Below, piece by piece: positions 60,908-64,000 of a stretch of DNA of 64,000 nucleotides. This DNA is from Pseudorhodoplanes sp. (GTDB lineage: Bacteria > Pseudomonadota > Alphaproteobacteria > Rhizobiales > Xanthobacteraceae). Position 1 is the first letter of the stretch. Each line of letters begins with the position of its first letter. The position numbers and the translations under genes are program-made. The DNA lies in the NCBI GenBank assembly GCA_019187085.1, contig JABARS010000006.1:258894-322893 (forward strand), written 5' to 3'. Below the pieces are notes generated by a model. That model saw only the letters and a list, made by a program, of their open reading frames with translations. It ran no database searches and was not told the origin of the DNA.

Positions 60908-62227
60908 TCAATTCGATCCGATCCGGGGCAGCTCCGGCTGGCTGTCGAAACGCGCCAGTTTCTCGAACAGGGGCCTCGCCTCCCTTCCGATCATCGGCTC
61001 GGTGAGCGAGAGGAATTTCCGCTCGAGGTCCTGCCAGCTCATTGGATTTCCCGGATTGCCGAGCGCCAGCGTCGTGGTCTCGACCCGGCGCCGGCCATCC
61101 GCAAAGGTCACCTCGATCTCGCCCGCCGTCTTGTCCATGGTCGCGACCGGCTCAAGTGCCACCTTGCGGACGGTTGCTCGGACCGTCTCGTCGCCGACCG
61201 TCTGCGGGGTGAAATCGAGCTGCGTCAGGCCGCGGCCGGCGAGCGCCAGCGCAATGCAAAAGGCGAGACTGAATTTGCCCTCGAACGGGGTCTGCGGGTC
61301 CGGCTTGCCGGCGAGCTGGATGGCGAGCGGATGAACGCGAACCTTGATCTGGCTGATCGCGGCCAAGTCCACATCGCCTGAAATCCTGCGGCCGGCGTCG
61401 ATGACCGGATGGGTCAACAGACAGGACGCATACGGCTTGAAGGTGTTGCGCGTGATTTCCCAGCCCTCGTTGAAATCGAAATCATGGATCCGGACCGACT
61501 TGTCCTGGACCAGCGCCCGGTCGAGGCCGCTGCCGGGCTCGATCAGGTCGAGGCCGGCCTCGAAGCCCTCGCCCGCCATCTGCGCCGCAAGCACGCCGTT
61601 GATCGCCGCCTTTCCGGCATGGAACGGCTTACCGGGCGTGCCGAAGGAACCGGTCAGGCCGGCGACCTGCGTCGCCGCCAGACCGACAGCGCGCTTCATT
61701 TTCTCGGCATCAAGCCCGTAGAGAAGACCGGCAGCAACCGCAGCGCCAATGCAGCCGCACACGCCGGTCGAATGGATGTGCCGTTCATTGATCGCCACAC
61801 CGAAACCACCGCCGCCGACGCGGCCGCCTACCTCGAAACCCGCAACGAAGGCGCGAAAAATCGCCGTCGGACTGGCTCCGGCATCGCCGCCGGCGGCGAA
61901 GCTTGCCGCGAAGATCGGCCCACTGAGATGGGCGATCGAACGCACATGGGTGTCGTCGAAGTCGAGACAATGGGCCATCATGCCATTCACGAGCGCGGCC
62001 GGCGCCGCGGCCGCCTGACCGGCGAGCAGAATTTGCGCCCTGCCTCTGCTCTGCCATTTCTCGACGGCGCGCTTGAGCGCCTGCACCGGCTGCTGGTCGG
62101 CCGCGCCGATGGCGACGCCGAACCAGTCGACGATCGCAAAGCGCGCGGCATCGACGACATCGTTCGGCAATTCCCGCCGCATAAGGGACTGCGAGAAACT
62201 CGTGACGGCATCGGCATTTCTGGGCAT
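60908..62227 (-). CDS. MmgE/PrpD family protein
   Basis: The protein has 439 residues from the ATG at 62227; the frame beyond it to 62392 lacks family sequence. MmgE/PrpD core marks are ARFAIVDWFGVAIGAADQQPVQALKRAV near 28, LVNGMMAHCLDFDDTHVRSIAHLSGPIFAASFAAGGDAGAS near 82 and HIHSTGVCGCIGAAVAAGLLYGLD near 145, with AGLTGSFGTPGKPFHAGKAAINGVLAAQMAGEGF near 190. Family members dehydrate 2-methylcitrate or related tricarboxylates, and some isomerise aconitate or itaconate-like acids. It lies 11 bases after the CoA-transferase gene, probably in one operon with it and the last TRAP permease. Confidence 0.92.
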   Translation of the reverse strand: MPRNADAVTSFSQSLMRRELPNDVVDAARFAIVDWFGVAIGAADQQPVQALKRAVEKWQSRGRAQILLAGQAAAAPAALVNGMMAHCLDFDDTHVRSIAHLSGPIFAASFAAGGDAGASPTAIFRAFVAGFEVGGRVGGGGFGVAINERHIHSTGVCGCIGAAVAAGLLYGLDAEKMKRAVGLAATQVAGLTGSFGTPGKPFHAGKAAINGVLAAQMAGEGFEAGLDLIEPGSGLDRALVQDKSVRIHDFDFNEGWEITRNTFKPYASCLLTHPVIDAGRRISGDVDLAAISQIKVRVHPLAIQLAGKPDPQTPFEGKFSLAFCIALALAGRGLTQLDFTPQTVGDETVRATVRKVALEPVATMDKTAGEIEVTFADGRRRVETTTLALGNPGNPMSWQDLERKFLSLTEPMIGREARPLFEKLARFDSQPELPRIGSN

Positions 62228-62238
62228 GGTCGCCTTCG

Positions 62239-63426
62239 TTACCGGACGGAGTGGGACTTGAGCTTCGACATGATGCGTTCGCGGTCGGCGCCGAGCTGCG
62301 GTGCCGGCTGACGCACGCCGGTGGTCAGACCGGAACGCGCCAGCGGATTGGCAAGCACCGGAATGCGCCCTTCGACCGGATGTTCGATCCATTCGACGAG
62401 CCCGCGCGCCTGCGCGTGCTCGCTGTTGATCGCCTCGTCGGGCGTGTAAACTGGCATGATGGGAACGTCGTTCTCGAGCATCCAGGCGACGAGCTCATCA
62501 CGCGGCCGCGAGGCGCACACTTCGGCAATCGCTTCCCGGTAGCGCGCCGCACGATCGCCATGATGCGTATGCCGGTCCCTTGCCGTCTCGTCCGCCGCGA
62601 TGAGATCGGGACGGCCGATCATCTCGCAGAAATGCTTCCAGATATGCGCTTCGAGAAGCGAGACCGCGACAGCTTTGCCGTCCTTCGTCGGATAGGTCGC
62701 GTAGCGCGGATTGCGCCCCCACAATTCCATCTGCGGCGCGTCCTTGAAGCCGGCCAGGTGCGCGAGCGCTGCGTTCGACAGGACATTCGACATGCTGAAC
62801 AGGGCATCGAACATCGAGATATCGAGATGCGCTCCCTCGCCGGTCACGGAGCGACGCTGAAGCGCCGCCAGGATGCCGATGACCGCATAGGTCGCCGCCG
62901 CATAGTCGGCCGCCTGAAAACCCGGATTCGAAGGAACACCCGCGCCGCCCGTCGTCACACCCATGCTGCCGGTCGTGCACTGGATCACGAGGTCATGGCC
63001 GGGAATCTGCGAGAACGGGCCGCTCTGGCCGAAACCCGTGATCGAACAATAGATCACCGCGGGACTGATCTTGCGTACGGCGTCGTAGTCGATGCCAAGC
63101 CGCCGGGTCACGCCGGTGCGAAACGATTCGACGACCACGTCCGCGGTTTCCAGCAGACGCCGGACCATCGCGCGGTCATCTTCGCGCGAAAGATCGAGGT
63201 CGATACTCTCCTTGTTGAGATTGACGGTATTGAAATAGACGCTTTCCTTGCGGAAATTCGGCGCGTTGTGGCGTCCGAGATCGCCGACCGGCGGCTGCTC
63301 GACTTTGATGACCTCGGCGCCGAAATCCCCCAGCATCTGGGTGCACCACGGCCCCGGAAGCATCCGGCTGAAGTCCACGACACGCACGCCCTCAAGCGGG
63401 GAGCGCTTTTTATTCCGGCTTTCCAT
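62239..63426 (-). CDS. CaiB/BaiF CoA-transferase family protein
   Basis: The protein has 395 residues from the ATG at 63426. The same class III CoA-transferase marks as at 57682 appear: LEGVRVVDFSRMLPGPWCTQMLGDFGAEVIKVEQPPVGDLGRHNAPNF, GFQAADYAAATYAVIGILAALQRRSVTGEG with the Asp candidate, and ISMFDALFSMSNVLSNAALAHLAGF. The two proteins are paralogues but clearly distinct, so they probably activate different acids. It lies 35 bases downstream of the TRAP large permease gene, a sign of shared regulation with transport. Confidence 0.93.
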   Translation of the reverse strand: MESRNKKRSPLEGVRVVDFSRMLPGPWCTQMLGDFGAEVIKVEQPPVGDLGRHNAPNFRKESVYFNTVNLNKESIDLDLSREDDRAMVRRLLETADVVVESFRTGVTRRLGIDYDAVRKISPAVIYCSITGFGQSGPFSQIPGHDLVIQCTTGSMGVTTGGAGVPSNPGFQAADYAAATYAVIGILAALQRRSVTGEGAHLDISMFDALFSMSNVLSNAALAHLAGFKDAPQMELWGRNPRYATYPTKDGKAVAVSLLEAHIWKHFCEMIGRPDLIAADETARDRHTHHGDRAARYREAIAEVCASRPRDELVAWMLENDVPIMPVYTPDEAINSEHAQARGLVEWIEHPVEGRIPVLANPLARSGLTTGVRQPAPQLGADRERIMSKLKSHSVR

Positions 63427-63461
63427 GCAAGCAACCCTTCCGAAATCCGCCGCCCCACCGT

Positions 63462-64000
63462 TCACAGACGCGAGGGCAGATAGGTCACGATCTGCGGGAA
63501 GATCACGATGAGAAGGATCGAAAGCGCCAGCAACACAAAGAATGGCAGCGACGCCTGCGCGATCGAGAACAGATCGCGCCTGGTCAGGGTCTGGATCACG
63601 AAAAGGTTGAAGCCGACCGGCGGCGTGATCATCGCGATCTCCACGATAATGACGAGATAAATGCCGAACCAGACAAGGTCGAAGCCGAAGGCGCGAACGC
63701 TCGGCAGGATCACGGCCGCGGTCAGCAACACGATCGAGACGCCATCGAGGAAGCAGCCGAGGATCAGGAAGACCACCGTCAGTCCGAGCAGGAACAGATA
63801 GGGCGGCAGGTTCATGTCGGTGAGCGCCGCCGCCATCGCCCGCGGGATGCCGGCAAAGCCCATTGCCACCGACAGGAACGCCGCGGCGGTCATGATGAAA
63901 GCGACCATGCACGAGGTCATCGTGGCGCCGACGAGGCTGCCGCGGAACGAGTCCCAGCTAAGCGAGCCGAACGCGAGCGACAGCGCGAGCGAGCCGGCAA
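63462..64000 (-). CDS. dctM: TRAP transporter large permease DctM (partial, N-terminus outside window)
   Basis: The C-terminal 178 or so residues of a third DctM are visible; the frame stays open through the window edge, so the N-terminal part and the usual dctP and dctQ lie upstream in the genome. Marks are SCMVAFIMTAAAFLSVAMGFAGIPRAM, VVFLILGCFLDGVSIVLLTAAVILP, FGIYLVIIVEIAMITPPVGFNLFVIQTLTRRDLF and a C-terminal helix ending TYLPSRL. It is a near paralogue of the permease at 1-1184. Its downstream partners are the CoA-transferase and the MmgE/PrpD gene, so the imported acid is probably activated to a CoA ester. Confidence 0.93.
   Translation of the reverse strand, partial: AGSLALSLAFGSLSWDSFRGSLVGATMTSCMVAFIMTAAAFLSVAMGFAGIPRAMAAALTDMNLPPYLFLLGLTVVFLILGCFLDGVSIVLLTAAVILPSVRAFGFDLVWFGIYLVIIVEIAMITPPVGFNLFVIQTLTRRDLFSIAQASLPFFVLLALSILLIVIFPQIVTYLPSRL

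Overview
The window is about 64 kb of GC-rich DNA. Codon use, the family mix (TRAP transporters, a HyuA-HyuB fusion, a BrnTA module, UPF0391, an ArsR-methyltransferase ahead of metF-metH) and several palindromic repeats (among them one that translates as [14 protein letters not shown]) point to an alphaproteobacterium of the order Hyphomicrobiales, probably near Bradyrhizobium, Rhodopseudomonas, Pseudolabrys or Variibacter. This placement is inference from gene content, not a database match. I saw no rRNA, tRNA, transposase, integrase, phage gene or CRISPR array.

1-7.3 kb: a TRAP uptake operon (dctPQM, the dctM gene cut by the window edge) and a MarR-type regulator stand divergent to a 1224-residue HyuA-HyuB hydantoinase/5-oxoprolinase fusion. 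7.4-24.6 kb: housekeeping and metabolic genes. These include an extensin-like lipoprotein, an isochorismatase, the methionine-cycle operon (ArsR-methyltransferase, metF, metH) behind a palindromic operator candidate, trmO, a panE-like reductase, a DUF4403 protein, a homocysteine S-methyltransferase, a TetR regulator, and a TPP riboswitch that leads into a small membrane-protein gene and thiC. 24.8-38 kb: membrane and envelope genes (TDT carrier, NhaD antiporter, sterol-desaturase-type hydroxylase, DUF1624 protein, MltB, UPF0114), three small secreted glycine-rich proteins, a NUDIX hydrolase, several repeat families, and a BrnT-BrnA toxin-antitoxin locus whose two genes have become one reading frame. 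38-43.4 kb: ettA, then a D-hydroxyacid dehydrogenase, deacetylase, amidase operon and a UPF0391 protein.

43.5-64 kb: a dense catabolic island. On the minus strand are a ThDP enzyme, a cyclase-family hydrolase, a protein with three tandem RidA-like domains, an acetoacetate-decarboxylase-like protein, a single-domain RidA, an MBL-fold hydrolase and a TRAP system. Divergent from these, on the plus strand, are two overlapping IclR regulators, an FAH-family hydrolase, a second three-domain RidA protein, a CaiB/BaiF CoA-transferase, an acyl-CoA dehydrogenase and an enoyl-CoA hydratase. Facing them on the minus strand are an MmgE/PrpD protein, a second CoA-transferase and the start of another TRAP operon. 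I infer import of an organic acid by TRAP carriers, CoA activation, a beta-oxidation-like step and decarboxylation or hydrolysis. The substrate cannot be read from the sequence.

The most unusual items are the two triple-RidA proteins, whose domains lack the usual catalytic arginine, the frameshift-fused brnT-brnA, palindromic repeats inserted in frame in thiC and in the hydantoinase gene, a TPP-riboswitch-led membrane gene coupled to thiC, and a 27-codon membrane micro-ORF with a strong Shine-Dalgarno and its own terminator.
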